NCBI RefSeq assembly: GCF_041737375.1
Contig: NZ_JBGSRV010000018.1
Coordinates: 62,001-126,000, forward strand
Source: Vampirovibrio sp041737375
GTDB taxonomy: Bacteria; Cyanobacteriota; Vampirovibrionia; Vampirovibrionales; Vampirovibrionaceae
Length of the DNA stretch: 64,000 bases
Reading direction: 5' to 3'
Part shown: positions 8,674 through 18,193 of the stretch, piece by piece
How the letters are laid out: the number at the start of each line of letters is the position of its first letter
How positions within the stretch are numbered: position 1 is the first letter of the stretch
Made by a program: the position numbers and the translations under genes
The notes under the pieces: model-generated
What the model was told of the DNA's origin: nothing
The model's database searches: none
Seen by the model: the letters and a program-made list of their open reading frames with translations, nothing else

Positions 8674-10404
8674 ATGTCGGCTCCATCCTGCGCCCACCAG
8701 CCTGAAACGCTTGTGGCAGTTCAAACTGTGCGTAAGCATTTTGGATTTTGCAAGCTCACTCACTACGCTCTGATTATGGTATCCGGGCCGGATGCCAGTT
8801 CTTTCCTGCAAAACAGGCTCAGCAACGATATTTTGGCATTGTCCAGTGGGCAAGGCCATCAAAACACGGTGCTGGATCGACAGGGGAAAATTCAGGGTGT
8901 TTTTGACCTCTACCGGGCCGATGAGCAATGGTTCATGCTGATTGACGCCGCCGAACGGGATAATGCGCTGGGCCAGATTGAAAAATTTCACATTCTGGAG
9001 CAGTTTCAAACGCAAGATACCGCTGCCGATTTTGAGATATGGACCCTGCAAGGGCCTGCCAGCGCTGAGGTTTTGAAGGCGCATTTGCCCCAAGAAGCAG
9101 AACTCCCCGCCCAACTCTTTGACTGGAAAACTCTTGAGCTGTTTGGCATTGCCACACGGGTGATTCGGCGCAGTTTAAGCGGTGAGGACGGCTTTGTGTT
9201 GCTGGTGCCAACAGCGCAAGCAGAAGCCTTTCAAGCAGCGCTGGTTCCCCACTGCCAAGCGCAAAACGGCGTTGAATTTTGCGATGAGACGCTGGAGATT
9301 CTTCGCATTGAAGCGGGCCTGCCCCGCTTTGGGAAAGACTATACGTTTGAAACCCTGCTGCCTGAAACCGGTCTGGAGCGGGTGGCGGTCAGTTACAGCA
9401 AGGGCTGTTATCTGGGGCAGGAAACCATTGCCCGGGTTAAAACCTACGGTATGGTTCAGCAGGCCTTGGTGGGGCTATTGCTGCCACCCGAATCGGTTCT
9501 GCCGCCAGAAGGAGCGCCCTGCCAGCTGGATGGAAAAACGGTTGGTCATATCACCAGCGCCACTTATTCTCCCACCTTAAAGCGGCCTGCGGCCATGGTG
9601 TATTTGGGCAAAAATGAGCGCATTCCCGGTAAAATACTGCCGCTGGTAATTAACGGCATCCAGTATCAGGCGGAAGTGGCCTTGCTGCCCTTTTATACCG
9701 GGCTGTCTCTGGCCAAAAGCGGAGAGGCTTTATTGCAGGATGGCTTAAAACTGTTTTCCGAAGGGTACGAGGAAGAGGCCATTCGCTACCTAAGAGAGGC
9801 CGTGGCCGCCGCCCCGGATTTGCTGGCCGCCTATGAGGCGCTGGGGGTCATTTTATCCCGTCATGGTCAGTATGATGAAGCCATTGAAATGATGAACCGG
9901 GTGTTGGCGCTGGATGCAAACCATGTGTTGGCCCACACCAACTTGTCGGTGTTTTATATGAAACTGGGCGACAAGGAAAAGGCGGAAGACGAGAAAGCCA
10001 AAGCTACCCTGGCCGCTTTCAGTCAAAAAGCCAAAGCGGCCGGTCTTACCTTTGATATTGAGGCCGAACGCCGTAAAAAAGAGCAGGCCACCCAAGAAAA
10101 AATAGCCATGTTTCAGGAAGCTTTAAAGTTCAGCCCGGAAGATCCGTTGGGGAATTTTGGGCTGGGGTCTTCCTTTTTAGAGCTTAAACACTATGAAGCG
10201 GCCATTGAGCCGTTTGAAAAGACATTAAAAGCCCAGCCGAAGCACTCTGTAGCCTATTTAATGCTGTCTAAAAGCCTGGAAGGGGCAGGGCAATTGGATC
10301 AGGCAAAAGCCACTTTGCAAAAAGGCATTGAAGTGGCTGCCGCCAAAGGCGACTTGATGCCTCTGAAGGAAATGCAGGCTCGTCTGGAAAATCTGAGCCG
10401 CTAA
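8674..10404 (+). CDS. ygfZ: YgfZ/GcvT-like folate-binding protein fused to TPR repeats
   Basis: 576 residues. Residues about 25-335 form the YgfZ/GcvT fold; KGCYLGQETIARVKTYG (near 243-259) is the YgfZ signature with its conserved Cys. YgfZ uses tetrahydrofolate in assembly or repair of Fe-S clusters in enzymes such as the MiaB family. Residues about 350-570 are TPR repeats (for example LLAAYEALGVILSRHGQYDE), not part of ordinary YgfZ, which is about 330 residues. The start follows AGGAACTATCCC and lies 10 bases after grxD. The fusion suggests a TPR-mediated partner interaction; that is inference. The coding sequence is continuous, with no stop at the junction. Confidence 0.88.
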   Translation: MSAPSCAHQPETLVAVQTVRKHFGFCKLTHYALIMVSGPDASSFLQNRLSNDILALSSGQGHQNTVLDRQGKIQGVFDLYRADEQWFMLIDAAERDNALGQIEKFHILEQFQTQDTAADFEIWTLQGPASAEVLKAHLPQEAELPAQLFDWKTLELFGIATRVIRRSLSGEDGFVLLVPTAQAEAFQAALVPHCQAQNGVEFCDETLEILRIEAGLPRFGKDYTFETLLPETGLERVAVSYSKGCYLGQETIARVKTYGMVQQALVGLLLPPESVLPPEGAPCQLDGKTVGHITSATYSPTLKRPAAMVYLGKNERIPGKILPLVINGIQYQAEVALLPFYTGLSLAKSGEALLQDGLKLFSEGYEEEAIRYLREAVAAAPDLLAAYEALGVILSRHGQYDEAIEMMNRVLALDANHVLAHTNLSVFYMKLGDKEKAEDEKAKATLAAFSQKAKAAGLTFDIEAERRKKEQATQEKIAMFQEALKFSPEDPLGNFGLGSSFLELKHYEAAIEPFEKTLKAQPKHSVAYLMLSKSLEGAGQLDQAKATLQKGIEVAAAKGDLMPLKEMQARLENLSR

Positions 10405-10420
10405 ACAAGGCTCGGCCCGG

Positions 10421-11140
10421 TTACACTTCCAGTGGCTCGGTTGCGTCCTCAGTCTGCACCAGCCAGCCCAGACAGGATACAAAATTTCCACGCCCATCTG
10501 GATTGACCAACCCTTTGCGAACCAGATAATTGACCCGTGAGGAAATATCGGTCAATTCCACGTGTTCAAAGCTTTCCCCGCTGGAAGGTTGCCGAATATC
10601 GTGATCCAGCAGGTATTGCTTGATTTGATCGGTGTTGGCCTGTCCCCCGTTAAACACAATGGCCCGAAACAGCTCATAGTTCAAAGAGTTTTTGCGGCGC
10701 AGCACTTCACCCACTTGGCTAAATGCCATATCCGGCAAAAAAGTACCGGGTAAGCGCACTGGCTGATGAGGGCGGTACATGAAGCCGCTTTGATTCGCAA
10801 AACTGGCGGTATCCAGCCCTCGTTCGGTGGCCCCCAGCGAATGGGCGTTCAAAGTCACGTCTGAATGTAGTGCATTCAAGCCCAACGCAGAGACTTTATC
10901 CTCACTAAAGTTTACCAGTATTGACTTGATACTTAACTTTAACGTGATTAATTTTTGCTTGGCCAACTTTAACTGCCGCAGCTTTTCAATTTGCTTTTCC
11001 AGTTTGTCAATCTGGGGCTCCAGTTGCGCTAGCTCTAGTTCGGTTTCACTCAATAAATCTTCCAGCCGGGAAGCGCTTGAAATTTTCTGCGTATTTTTGG
11101 GTGTTTTTTTAGCAGGCATGCCCAACTGACTCCAATCCAT
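10421..11140 (-). CDS. Hypothetical coiled-coil protein with winged-helix-like C-terminus
   Basis: 239 residues; I do not recognise a family. After a basic N-terminus (AKKTPKNTQK) a Leu/Glu/Lys heptad region at about 30-75 (LEPQIDKLEKQIEKLRQLK) predicts a coiled coil. The C-terminal part (about 155-235) has alternating helices and ends with ISSRVNYLVRKGLVNPDGRGNF, which looks like the recognition helix and wing of a winged-helix DNA-binding or protein-interaction domain. It converges with ygfZ with only 16 bases between stop codons. A second Met at 11119 is preceded by GGAG and could be the true start. Possible role: regulator or chromosome-associated protein, unproven. Confidence 0.6.
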   Translation of the reverse strand: MDWSQLGMPAKKTPKNTQKISSASRLEDLLSETELELAQLEPQIDKLEKQIEKLRQLKLAKQKLITLKLSIKSILVNFSEDKVSALGLNALHSDVTLNAHSLGATERGLDTASFANQSGFMYRPHQPVRLPGTFLPDMAFSQVGEVLRRKNSLNYELFRAIVFNGGQANTDQIKQYLLDHDIRQPSSGESFEHVELTDISSRVNYLVRKGLVNPDGRGNFVSCLGWLVQTEDATEPLEV

Positions 11141-11304
11141 ATCATTAAGTTTATTCTAAGTTATTTTAATAAATACGGCAAGACTACATTAAGACATAAT
11201 ATAAACTTAACAATAAAATGACTTCAAAAAAACAGAAATAACGTCACAAAAGCGTCAATAATCTCAATCACTGAAATTACCAACGTAGCAGTAGAGTTTT
11301 GCTA

Positions 11305-12558
11305 TCACTTGTCCAACCTTGCCAAGGATTCCTGGGCGTAATCATAATCCACTGCCTGATCTACGGCTCCCTGCTGAGCCAATGCCATTGCTCGCTGATA
11401 ATGGCGAACAGCTTGCGCTGAATTGCCAAGCCCCTCGTAGGCAAAAGCCAGTTGATTCTCTATGTTCGCCCCGTGCATCTGGCTATCGTCACTGGGGGAT
11501 TGCTCCAGCAGGGCTTGCCCCGCTTGAAATGAGGCAATGGCCTCTTGAAACCGGTCCTGATCCAGCAAAATATCCCCCAAGGTGAAATAGGCGTGATAAC
11601 AATGGGGATTGAGGGCAATGGCTTGTCTGGCAGCCCGATTAGCCTGTGGGTACTGTTTCAGCTGGCGCAGCGCATTGGCCAGCGCGTTATACCCCCATTC
11701 AAACTGGGGCGCTTGCTGGGTTACTTTTTGATAGTAGCTAACAGCGCCCTGATAGTCACTTCTTACCGACCGAGAGTCCCCGGCCATTTGATAATACCGG
11801 GCCAAAGCCGACAGCTTATCGGTGCCTAACGGCATTTCAACCCGTTGAAATGCCTTAACCTGAAACGCCAGCGAGGCACTGGGGCGGCTGGCCAGCGTTC
11901 TTTGAATTTCCAGCTGGGCTTGTGGCAGTTTATAAACCGATTTTAATTCACGGGCCAACACCCAGTGCAAATCCGCCCGCTCCGGTGCTTCCAGTGCGTT
12001 TTGCAAAGCGGACAGCAAGTAAGCATTTTCTACAAAATCCTCAAAGCCGCTCAAGGCCGAAATTTCCGCAAGGCTGGCCTTGGGGTTGTCTTGCTCATAG
12101 TACAACAAGGCCAGTTTTTCGTGAGCTTGCGAGGCAAGGGGGCCAAGCATCCGCTGGTGGAGCCAATCAGAGGTGGTTTGTTCTATCGTTTTTTGGTAAA
12201 AGAAAATGGCTGCCTGATTTTTGCCCATGGCATTGAATAAATCGGCCAGTAACAGGGTGGGAACCGGGGCATACGGATTGCCAGATTTTAAAGCGGACTG
12301 GATCAACTGGCGCTGAGCGGCTTCAAAGTCTTTGGCGGTTTGAAAATCAAACTGGTTGGCGTTGATGGTGGACCAACGGGTGGTCAACGGTTCAGCCGCA
12401 TAAAACCGGGGGATTACGCCGCTAAATAGCGCCCAACCAGCGGCGGCTATGATCAGTGACGCAAGCGAAAATGCGCCTATTGCCAGCAACCGGCCTGAAA
12501 AAGACCTGCCGTATTGCGGCTTGAACCCATGATTTAAAGACAAATCAGTTAATTTCAT
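11305..12558 (-). CDS. Membrane-anchored TPR protein
   Basis: 417 residues. A single hydrophobic segment at about 27-52 (LLAIGAFSLASLIIAAAGW) anchors the protein, leaving a basic N-terminus in the cytoplasm and the rest outside or in the periplasm. About 75-410 consists of TPR repeats, clearest at ASQAHEKLALLYYEQDNP, WGYNALANALRQLKQYPQ and CYHAYFTLGDILLDQDRF. No enzymatic motif is visible. It is transcribed alone, divergently from the MnmC-like gene. Such proteins commonly act as scaffolds of envelope complexes; the partner cannot be named. Confidence 0.75.
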   Translation of the reverse strand: MKLTDLSLNHGFKPQYGRSFSGRLLAIGAFSLASLIIAAAGWALFSGVIPRFYAAEPLTTRWSTINANQFDFQTAKDFEAAQRQLIQSALKSGNPYAPVPTLLLADLFNAMGKNQAAIFFYQKTIEQTTSDWLHQRMLGPLASQAHEKLALLYYEQDNPKASLAEISALSGFEDFVENAYLLSALQNALEAPERADLHWVLARELKSVYKLPQAQLEIQRTLASRPSASLAFQVKAFQRVEMPLGTDKLSALARYYQMAGDSRSVRSDYQGAVSYYQKVTQQAPQFEWGYNALANALRQLKQYPQANRAARQAIALNPHCYHAYFTLGDILLDQDRFQEAIASFQAGQALLEQSPSDDSQMHGANIENQLAFAYEGLGNSAQAVRHYQRAMALAQQGAVDQAVDYDYAQESLARLDK

Positions 12559-12663
12559 AATTGAGTTTCGGTGTTTAAGCCACGAACTGAAGGCCCAATC
12601 CTCTTTTTATATTAGGATCAGATGAACGGTTATTCAAAAAGCAACAGGACTGCAAATTGAACC

Positions 12664-13638
12664 ATGCCATTTCAAATAATGCCCACCGATGACGGCTCCC
12701 TATCCTGCCTGGATTTGGAAACTGGACAACTGAGCCATAACAGCGCCGGGGCTTATACCGAAGCCTTTCAAAATTACGTGCGCCCCTCCCTGCTTTTGGA
12801 AAAACCTGAAAAGGCAGACCAGATTAGGGTTTTAGACGTTTGCTATGGCATGGGCTATAACAGTTGGGCTTTGATTAACGAAATCCTCAAACAGGGCCTG
12901 ACCTGTCAACACCCCACCCGCCCGCCATTCACAATATCCATTACCGCCATTGAAAAGCACCTGGAAGCCGTCCAGTTTTTGCCCCATGTTTTGAAGCATC
13001 CCACCTTCGATGCCCTGAGAACTTTTTTAGCCCCATCGGAACATAATATATATTATCGGACGTTAACGGACACAAATGACACGAAGGAGGAACTTACAAA
13101 CCCTCGACGGTTTATGATGACTGTAGCAGGTTGGTTGCGGCTGGATATTACTTTATGGCTGGATGATTTGCGCTGCCGAGTGCCTCAATTACAGGAGGAT
13201 TTCGACGCTATTTTTCATGACCCATTTTCGCCTCAAAAAATGCCGGAACTGTGGACTCAGGATCTGTTTCAGCATTATCATCGGCTTTTAATTGAAAAAC
13301 AGGGCGTTTTGCTCACTTACAGCACGGCGGCGGCGGTGCGAGGGGGCTTAAGCGCGGCGGGGTTTCATGTGCTAAAAACACCTGGACTGGGCAGAAAAGC
13401 AGGCAGTACACTGGCTTTAACCACCCCGCTCACCGTGGCCAGCGATTTTACACTGCCGTTGGCTGCTTGGGAGGCCGAGTATATACAAAGCCGGGCCGGT
13501 ATTCCTTACCGGGATGAAGGGTTGCAACAATCCCGCTCCCACATTCTTCAGCAGCGGCTTATGGCACAGGAAAATTCCGCTCGGCCTTCCGGGGCCAAGG
13601 CGTTAAAGCAAAAACCGATTTACGACCCGCACACGTGA
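12664..13638 (+). CDS. MnmC/MnmD-like tRNA methyltransferase domain protein
   Basis: 324 residues. IRVLDVCYGMGYNSW (about 52-66) is a SAM-binding loop, and FDAIFHDPFSPQKMPELWT (about 180-198) is the hallmark of the MnmC N-terminal methyltransferase (DUF752), followed by LLTYSTAAAVRGGLSAAGF and PGLGRKAGSTLAL. The family converts nm5s2U to mnm5s2U at the wobble position of some tRNAs. Only the methyltransferase half is present; the FAD oxidase half of bifunctional MnmC is absent, as in stand-alone MnmD proteins. An insertion at about 120-165 separates SAM motifs. Substrate is inferred from family only. Confidence 0.82.
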   Translation: MPFQIMPTDDGSLSCLDLETGQLSHNSAGAYTEAFQNYVRPSLLLEKPEKADQIRVLDVCYGMGYNSWALINEILKQGLTCQHPTRPPFTISITAIEKHLEAVQFLPHVLKHPTFDALRTFLAPSEHNIYYRTLTDTNDTKEELTNPRRFMMTVAGWLRLDITLWLDDLRCRVPQLQEDFDAIFHDPFSPQKMPELWTQDLFQHYHRLLIEKQGVLLTYSTAAAVRGGLSAAGFHVLKTPGLGRKAGSTLALTTPLTVASDFTLPLAAWEAEYIQSRAGIPYRDEGLQQSRSHILQQRLMAQENSARPSGAKALKQKPIYDPHT

Positions 13639-14098
13639 TCGTTGGGAGAATCCACTCACTTTTTTGGGGGTTAGGGTTATGCTCAGTCATTTTTTCGCTT
13701 GGGTTGAATAAGGCTGATCTGATCTGTTCTGATCCGATTCCAAGGTACATCCAAGACGCTTGGATTTTGCCATCCCTTTTTATGGATAAAGTCCCGATTT
13801 CAGAAATAATGCCTTTTTAAAGTATGTTTAGCTTATTTTAAGTCAAAGATGGAAATACGTCATTTTAAATACATAAAAGTTAAGCCGTACGCACAAAAGA
13901 GCAAACGAGAGTTAAGCATCACAAAACAAATTATGCTCTATACACTTTAGTTTTACGAGAGAAATGCATATAAAAGAAACCGCTTTCAATTTAGCGGAGA
14001 TCCAGACGCCCAAAGCTGAAGCGCTACACCCGTTAGCCCAGCGCAATAAACGCCATTGAAGGCACGATCAATACCGTCCTCACCTTTTTAATGCCATT
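13639..14098. other. Intergenic region with weak terminator and possible small ORF
   Basis: AT-rich gap between convergent genes. A 7-bp stem (ATCCAAG/CTTGGAT, 13749-13765) followed by TTT is a weak terminator for the MnmC-like gene. TGATC-type short repeats occur at 13709-13736. A 31-codon ORF at 13964-14059 is listed separately. Otherwise I see nothing recognisable. Confidence 0.5.
13964..14059 (+). CDS. Possible 31-residue small protein
   Basis: An ATG opens a 31-codon frame reading MHIKETAFNLAEIQTPKAEA and ending in a basic tail (QRNKRH). Amino acid composition looks protein-like and the surrounding sequence is otherwise non-coding. GAGAG precedes the ATG by only two bases, which is too close for an ideal ribosome binding site, and I know no homologue. 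TATGCT and TATACA lie about 25-35 bases upstream as possible -10 elements. This may be a chance ORF. Confidence 0.25.
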   Translation: MHIKETAFNLAEIQTPKAEALHPLAQRNKRH

Positions 14099-15217
14099 TT
14101 AAGGAGTCGGGCGCATGCCCAAATCCGGGGGATTAATTCTCGCCCACGGCGAGGGCAATGCCACGGTACCTGACGCGTTGGGAGGCATCAATTTTTGAGA
14201 CGTGGCAGGCGGACTAGAGGATTGCGCATGCCCCCAAAACGTCGGATTTTTAACCGACTGCCACCGGCCGCTGGCATCTTTTTCGATTTTACGCATGCCC
14301 AGCAAAGGGCGAATGGTCCAGTTCTGAACCTTGATCATCAGCTCATCAAAGGGGTGAGCCACCAAGGGAACCATGCCCAGCCCCACCGCCACCGGAATGG
14401 GCTTTTGCAGCAATAGCCGGATCATGTTTTTTTCATTAAACTGAAATTGATCAAGCTTGCGTAAATCTTTTAAGTCATTGGGCAACCCGGATAACAACTC
14501 GCCAAAAATAGGAATCCGCTTCAGGTGCTTGGGGTTTTGCTTGGTAGCCCAATTTTCCAAAGGAGCCATCATCTGGGCAATTTTTTGACCGCTGCGGGCC
14601 AACCTGGGTTTTAATTGCTGATTGGCCCAAGGCATCCAGTTTTTTGCATACCGATTCAAACCAGCATGATTGCTCACCAACTGCCCATAGCGGCTGGTAT
14701 CGGAAGTCAGGTGCTTGTCCACCATATGCGCCCCAGCCCCAATAATCATGGGCGGCACCAGCAAGGTAGCCACCCCGTGAAAGACGCTCAAATCCAGAGC
14801 CTCAGCCCCAGTTTTTTTGATTTTTTCCCATTGCGTCAACTCAGGCCCGGCATGGTGATACTTTTTAGGCAGGGAGGTCCCCATATCGGCCAAAACATAA
14901 AGGCTGGAAATGCCATAACCCAACATTTTGCCAACCCCGCCCAGATAAGGGGCCAGAAACTCCCCGGCCTCATCGGCATAGCCGCCATACCGCAGCGCCG
15001 TATCCCGCCAAACAGAAGCATCCTCGGGAGCCTTCGCCTCCGGCTCCTTGGGTTGAGACGCTGGCAGATTGGCATTCGGCTTTAACGCATTGTCCGGTGC
15101 CCCGGAAGAAAACTGAGCCGGACGAAAAGGAAGCGCACCATGATTACCGGTCCACAGATGAGGCCGCTGGAACGCCGTATTGGAATAAGCAGGTGGAGAA
15201 TAGGGAAAGTTTAACAT
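14099..15217 (-). CDS. Hypothetical membrane-associated protein with disordered Pro-rich N-terminus
   Basis: 372 residues from the ATG at 15217. Residues 1-70 are Pro/Ala/Ser-rich and probably disordered (FPYSPPAYSN; LPFRPAQFSSGAPDN). A helical domain follows from about 75, with weakly hydrophobic segments VATLLVPPMIIGAGAHM (about 155) and VAVGLGMVPLVAHPF (about 285). The C-terminus is again Pro-rich. I do not recognise a family. The layout (disordered head, helices with weak membrane character, disordered tail) recalls the proteins at 20122 and 48832 in this window. No signal peptide is visible. Function unknown. Confidence 0.6.
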   Translation of the reverse strand: MLNFPYSPPAYSNTAFQRPHLWTGNHGALPFRPAQFSSGAPDNALKPNANLPASQPKEPEAKAPEDASVWRDTALRYGGYADEAGEFLAPYLGGVGKMLGYGISSLYVLADMGTSLPKKYHHAGPELTQWEKIKKTGAEALDLSVFHGVATLLVPPMIIGAGAHMVDKHLTSDTSRYGQLVSNHAGLNRYAKNWMPWANQQLKPRLARSGQKIAQMMAPLENWATKQNPKHLKRIPIFGELLSGLPNDLKDLRKLDQFQFNEKNMIRLLLQKPIPVAVGLGMVPLVAHPFDELMIKVQNWTIRPLLGMRKIEKDASGRWQSVKNPTFWGHAQSSSPPATSQKLMPPNASGTVALPSPWARINPPDLGMRPTP

Positions 15218-15438
15218 CAATGCCGTTCTTTGGGCTTCCTAAAAAATAAACGCTGCCAAGTCGGTAATATCATAAGCCACTTAGCCCTTCAATCACAGCG
15301 GGTGCGCTTTAAATCCTGAACCAACCACCTCAGCCGCCGAATGAATAAGCAAATGGACTGAATGTCAGGCGTCTCTGGTAATAAAACGGCCATACTGATT
15401 TGTGTGCCATCAAGCGCCCTAATAAAATCACCCCCGGT

Positions 15439-17406
15439 TTATCCGGGCTGGGCCATCATCAGCGTGGTGGCCTCGGTATTCTCTCGATACAGGGGTACGG
15501 TGAAGCAAACCTCAAAATGTCCATGAGCGTAAGCCAGATTGATACGGCCCCCCATGGCTTCCACCAAACCACGGGTAATAAACAGACCCAGTCCACTGCC
15601 CCGTGTGGTGCGAACCAAGCTATCATCCAGACGCTTAAACTTCTCAAACAGCGTTTCCAGATCATCCAGATCGGCCATAGGCCCCGGATCGCATTGATTG
15701 GCCACCGTAATCATCATCATGGGGTGGGCCAAAAGCCCATCATCGCTGCGCGCAATACTGGGTACCTCTTGCGGTTCCCGATGGACGGAAACCTGAATGG
15801 GGGTATCGGGCAAGGAATATTTAACCGCATTGTCCATCAGGTTCAGTAAAATCTGCTCCAGGCGATCCGGGTCCGCCAATACGGATAGGGCCTCATCCAC
15901 GCTTTCATCTACATGAATCTGAATTTCACGTTGCTCCTTGGTTTGAATAAACTGGGCGCAATTCTCCAGCAGCGCTGGCAAATCCACCTGATCCGGGTAT
16001 ACCCGCAAATTGGCTTTTTCCAAATCAGGAATCACCAGCAAATCTTCGACCAGACGGCTTAAGCGATCGGCTTGCTGCTTGATGGCCTTGATGTGCTTTT
16101 GACGGGCTTCACTATCCAGCGTGCCATCATAGCGAATCATGCGGGAGGCGTTGCCCTTGATAATGGTCAGCGGGGTACGAAATTCGTGGCTCACCGTATC
16201 AATTAACGTGGACTTGAATTCATCCATCTGGGCCAGCTTGCGGTTGGCATCCTGAATGGCCTGCCAGGAGTCCGCTGTTTTGCGGGCCATTCGGTTAAAT
16301 TCCAGGGTTAAATACACAATTTCATAAGGGGTAAAACTATTGGTTAGCAAGCGGATACGGCGAAAATAGTTGCCGTCTCCCATGGCCTTTACCCCTTTAA
16401 TTAACTGCCGGAAGTTACGGCTAATGCCCAGAATATAAGGCAGCACCATCAGCAGCATCAGACCCAGACAGGCCAGGGTGAGTAACAGGGTTTGTCCGGC
16501 AGCCCGTTTGATGTACTTCAGTTTAACGTTATAGGGAGATTCTATAATGATGCCCCAGTTAATTTCGGGCATCTTGACGATCACTTTTTCCAGCTTGGGG
16601 GTTTCATCCCCTTCCTCAGTTTCCGCCTGAGGGATGGCTTGGGGGGTGGATGAAAACTCGTGGGTTACACCCGGATTGATTTTGGCGAACTGGGCGTAAT
16701 CTTTCCCTTTAATCCGCTCCTGATTATCGGCCCCGGTGGGCCCGGCAATAATCACCCCGTTGCTATCAATAATGTAAAAAGCGCTATATAAAGAGTTATT
16801 GGACTGCACCAGCGTTTCCAGATAATGAAAACTTTTTTGATGCACATAGTAAGCGGCCTGACCGGTGGCTTGCATCGGAAAAACCGCCCGCAGAAAGTAG
16901 GGGCTATCCTGTGGGTTTCCGGTTTCAAAGTAAATCACCTGAAACGGCTGAAAACGATGGGGTTTTTCCATTAAAGTGGCCCCCTGGGAAGCCGGGGTGA
17001 GATCAAAGGGCAAGCGCAGCTCCGGGCTGAGGGTTTGAAAATCCCGGTAAGCATCCTCCAGCCGATGCCCCTGTGCATCATACAAACCCACCGCGTAAAC
17101 ATCACTGTCCAGCCCCATAACCTGCTGAGCGGCCTGATGAAAGCGCTGCCCCCCCTTCATATTGCCTGCGGTCAGCCGAGCCATCATATCCACCTGCTGC
17201 TTTTGCCAGGTCATTTCGGTATCGAAACCTTGATACAAGGCACGGGCGGTATATTCCGTAAAGCGTCCCATTTCTTTGCGTAACGCTTTTTGGTTGATGT
17301 TGTTAATTAAAAAAGTAACGCCCAACAGCGGCAAACTCACAATTAAGCCAAAGCAAATTAAAATTTGCTGGTAAATCCTGAGCTTGGGCATATTAAAGCG
17401 AATCAT
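15439..17406 (-). CDS. Membrane sensor histidine kinase
   Basis: 655 residues from the ATG at 17406 (a TTG three codons earlier is possible). A first membrane helix at about 12-33 (ILICFGLIVSLPLLGVTFL), a long extracytoplasmic sensor region likely of Cache type, and a second helix near 305-330 (LLLTLACLGLMLLMVLPYIL) lead into HAMP. The phospho-accepting His is in VSHEFRTPLTIIKG (about 405), and the ATPase has NLMDNAVKYS (N box) and GSGLGLFITRGLVEAMGG (G2). It phosphorylates the response regulator gene that lies 47 bases upstream in the same direction (17462-18193). The stimulus is unknown. Confidence 0.92.
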   Translation of the reverse strand: MIRFNMPKLRIYQQILICFGLIVSLPLLGVTFLINNINQKALRKEMGRFTEYTARALYQGFDTEMTWQKQQVDMMARLTAGNMKGGQRFHQAAQQVMGLDSDVYAVGLYDAQGHRLEDAYRDFQTLSPELRLPFDLTPASQGATLMEKPHRFQPFQVIYFETGNPQDSPYFLRAVFPMQATGQAAYYVHQKSFHYLETLVQSNNSLYSAFYIIDSNGVIIAGPTGADNQERIKGKDYAQFAKINPGVTHEFSSTPQAIPQAETEEGDETPKLEKVIVKMPEINWGIIIESPYNVKLKYIKRAAGQTLLLTLACLGLMLLMVLPYILGISRNFRQLIKGVKAMGDGNYFRRIRLLTNSFTPYEIVYLTLEFNRMARKTADSWQAIQDANRKLAQMDEFKSTLIDTVSHEFRTPLTIIKGNASRMIRYDGTLDSEARQKHIKAIKQQADRLSRLVEDLLVIPDLEKANLRVYPDQVDLPALLENCAQFIQTKEQREIQIHVDESVDEALSVLADPDRLEQILLNLMDNAVKYSLPDTPIQVSVHREPQEVPSIARSDDGLLAHPMMMITVANQCDPGPMADLDDLETLFEKFKRLDDSLVRTTRGSGLGLFITRGLVEAMGGRINLAYAHGHFEVCFTVPLYRENTEATTLMMAQPG

Positions 17407-17461
17407 GGGGGCCAATCTGAAAAATTAATGGGGGGCAAACAAAGCGTTCAGCTAAAAAAAG

Positions 17462-18193
17462 TTAAAGACTCGTGGGGATTTCCGTAGGCACCGGGTTAAG
17501 CCGATATCCCACATTGGTGACGGTTTGCAGATACAACGGGTGCTTGTGATTGACCTCAATTTTCTGGCGCAAGCCGCCCACATGAACCCGCAACATCCGC
17601 ACGTCCTCATCGGCCTCATAACCCCAAACTTCCTGCAAAATGGTGGCCAAAGAAACGGCTTCGCCCACATGTTGCATCAGGCAATATAAAATCTCAAATT
17701 CGGTGGGGGTCAGCTTGATAATTTGCCCATTCAATACCACTTCCAGCGAGGAGGGAATTAAGCGCATTTCGCCCGCCGATAGCACCTCATCTTTTTTAGG
17801 GGCGTTGACCTCTTTGTTCAAAGTCCCGGTTCGGCGAAACAAGGCCCGCATGCGAACCATCAGCTCCTGAAACTCAAACGGCTTGACCAGATAATCATCG
17901 GCACCGGCGTTAAAGCCTCGAATTTTATCCTCAATGGTGCCTTTGGCCGTTAATAACACAATAGGCACGCTGGCCGAGGCTCGGTTGGCCCGAATGCGTT
18001 TGCAGACCTCAAAGCCATCCAGCTTGGGCATCATGACATCCAGTACAATCAAATCGTAGATTTTGGCCTCCGCCTTTTTCAGGGCGTTCATCCCATCGTT
18101 GGCGGAATCCACCTGAAAACCCATCAGTTCCAAATCCAGCCGCAGCAGATCAATGATTTCCGGGTCATCATCCACTACCAGAATATTCACCAT
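17462..18193 (-). CDS. OmpR/PhoB-family response regulator
   Basis: 243 residues. The receiver domain has acidic residues in VVDDDPE (7-11), the phosphorylated Asp at 52 in LIVLDVMMP, Thr in LLTAKG and Lys in YLVKPFEF. A winged-helix DNA-binding domain follows at about 135-235 (LTPTEFEILYCLMQHVGEAV; VRMLRVHVGGLRQKIE; TVTNVGYRL). It is first in a two-gene operon with the kinase. A 387-base gap separates it from the divergent Pro-rich protein gene, so it might control that gene, but no direct-repeat operator stood out. Confidence 0.95.
   Translation of the reverse strand: MVNILVVDDDPEIIDLLRLDLELMGFQVDSANDGMNALKKAEAKIYDLIVLDVMMPKLDGFEVCKRIRANRASASVPIVLLTAKGTIEDKIRGFNAGADDYLVKPFEFQELMVRMRALFRRTGTLNKEVNAPKKDEVLSAGEMRLIPSSLEVVLNGQIIKLTPTEFEILYCLMQHVGEAVSLATILQEVWGYEADEDVRMLRVHVGGLRQKIEVNHKHPLYLQTVTNVGYRLNPVPTEIPTSL

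Noticed and set aside
13709..13736. Short TGATC-type repeats
   Set aside because: Only a few imperfect copies; no array, so not a CRISPR or iteron cluster.
13635..13820. 61-codon plus-strand frame after the MnmC-like gene
   Set aside because: Contains the terminator stem and short TGATC repeats and lacks a ribosome binding site.
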